Assembly: GCF_001894745.1 (NCBI RefSeq)
Contig: NZ_BBYF01000003.1
Coordinates: forward strand, 372,001-436,000
DNA: 64,000 bases
Direction of reading: 5' to 3'
DNA from: Paenibacillus sp. NAIST15-1
Lineage (GTDB): Bacteria > Bacillota > Bacilli > Paenibacillales > Paenibacillaceae
Shown: positions 63,959-64,000 of the stretch, piece by piece
Layout of the letters: each line of letters opens with the position of its first letter
Numbering within the stretch: the first letter of the stretch is position 1
Notes under the pieces: generated by a model
The model's input: only the letters and a program-made list of their open reading frames with translations
Told to the model about the DNA's origin: nothing
The model's database searches: none
Program-made: the position numbers and the translations under genes

Positions 63959-64000
63959 GATTGTCCACTCCTTAATTTATCCATGAATGAGTATAAATCA

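Noticed and set aside
1..64000. tRNA and rRNA genes
   Set aside because: I saw no cloverleaf-like sequence with conserved T-loop (GGTTCGAAT-type) context or rRNA segments in the intergenic gaps.

Overview
The window comes from a low-to-moderate GC Gram-positive of the Bacillota, most likely a Paenibacillus or close relative. The evidence is gene order and protein character. A fla/che operon carries fliY, fliM, flbD/swrD and a ylxF/motE-type gene. The chromosome around it keeps the Bacillus-type order fabD-fabG-acpP-(fabF)-rnc-smc-ftsY ... ylxM-ffh-rpsP-khpA-rimM-trmD ... rplS-lepB-rbgA-rnhB-ylqG-ylqH ... sucC-sucD-dprA-topA-trmFO-hslV-hslU-flgB. GTG and TTG starts with strong AGGAGG-like ribosome binding sites are common. 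The genus is an inference. No rRNA or tRNA gene, CRISPR array, transposase, integrase or prophage gene was seen.

Region 1 (1-16453, all minus strand) is the front and middle of the flagellar operon, transcribed from flgB towards fliR, which runs off the window. It encodes rod proteins (FlgB, FlgC, FliE), the MS ring (FliF), switch and chemotaxis proteins (FliG, FliM, FliY, CheY), the export ATPase complex (FliH, FliI, FliJ), hook assembly proteins (YlxF, FliK, FlgD, hook protein), FlbD/SwrD, FliL, and the export gate (FliO, FliP, FliQ, FliR). Many genes overlap by 4-17 nt, which suggests translational coupling.

Region 2 (16454-32768) holds the HslUV protease, the tRNA methyltransferase TrmFO, topoisomerase I, DprA, succinyl-CoA synthetase, and ComM (on the plus strand with its own promoter). 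It then has YraN, a FlhB C-terminal-domain protein next to a large FliK-like protein, RNase HII and RbgA.

Region 3 (32801-40681) is a translation and secretion block: LepB, L19 with a probable structured leader, TrmD, RimM, KhpA, S16, Ffh and YlxM. Two genes interrupt it between trmD and rplS. One encodes an RNA 2',3'-cyclic phosphodiesterase (ThpR). The other encodes an unrecognised 607-residue exported protein made of two copies of a barrel-like domain joined by an NPDP-repeat linker.

Region 4 (40835-54694) is an accessory block of about 14 kb inserted between ylxM and ftsY, which are neighbours in Bacillus. It holds a TrhA/hemolysin III protein, an RpiR-regulator remnant next to a tandem GNAT protein, a glycolate oxidase pair with a divergent FadR-type regulator, an MFS transporter and a KptA-type RNA 2'-phosphotransferase. 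It ends with a Fur-controlled ferric-citrate-type uptake operon lacking an ATPase and an ArsR regulator upstream of a SulP anion transporter. Several units have recognisable promoters, operators and terminators.

Region 5 (54784-63958) returns to core genes: FtsY, SMC, RNase III, FabF, acyl carrier protein, FabG and FabD. The intergenic gaps around acpP contain four stem-loops, and the rnc-smc gap contains a long inverted repeat. All functional calls come from reading the sequence; no database search was run.
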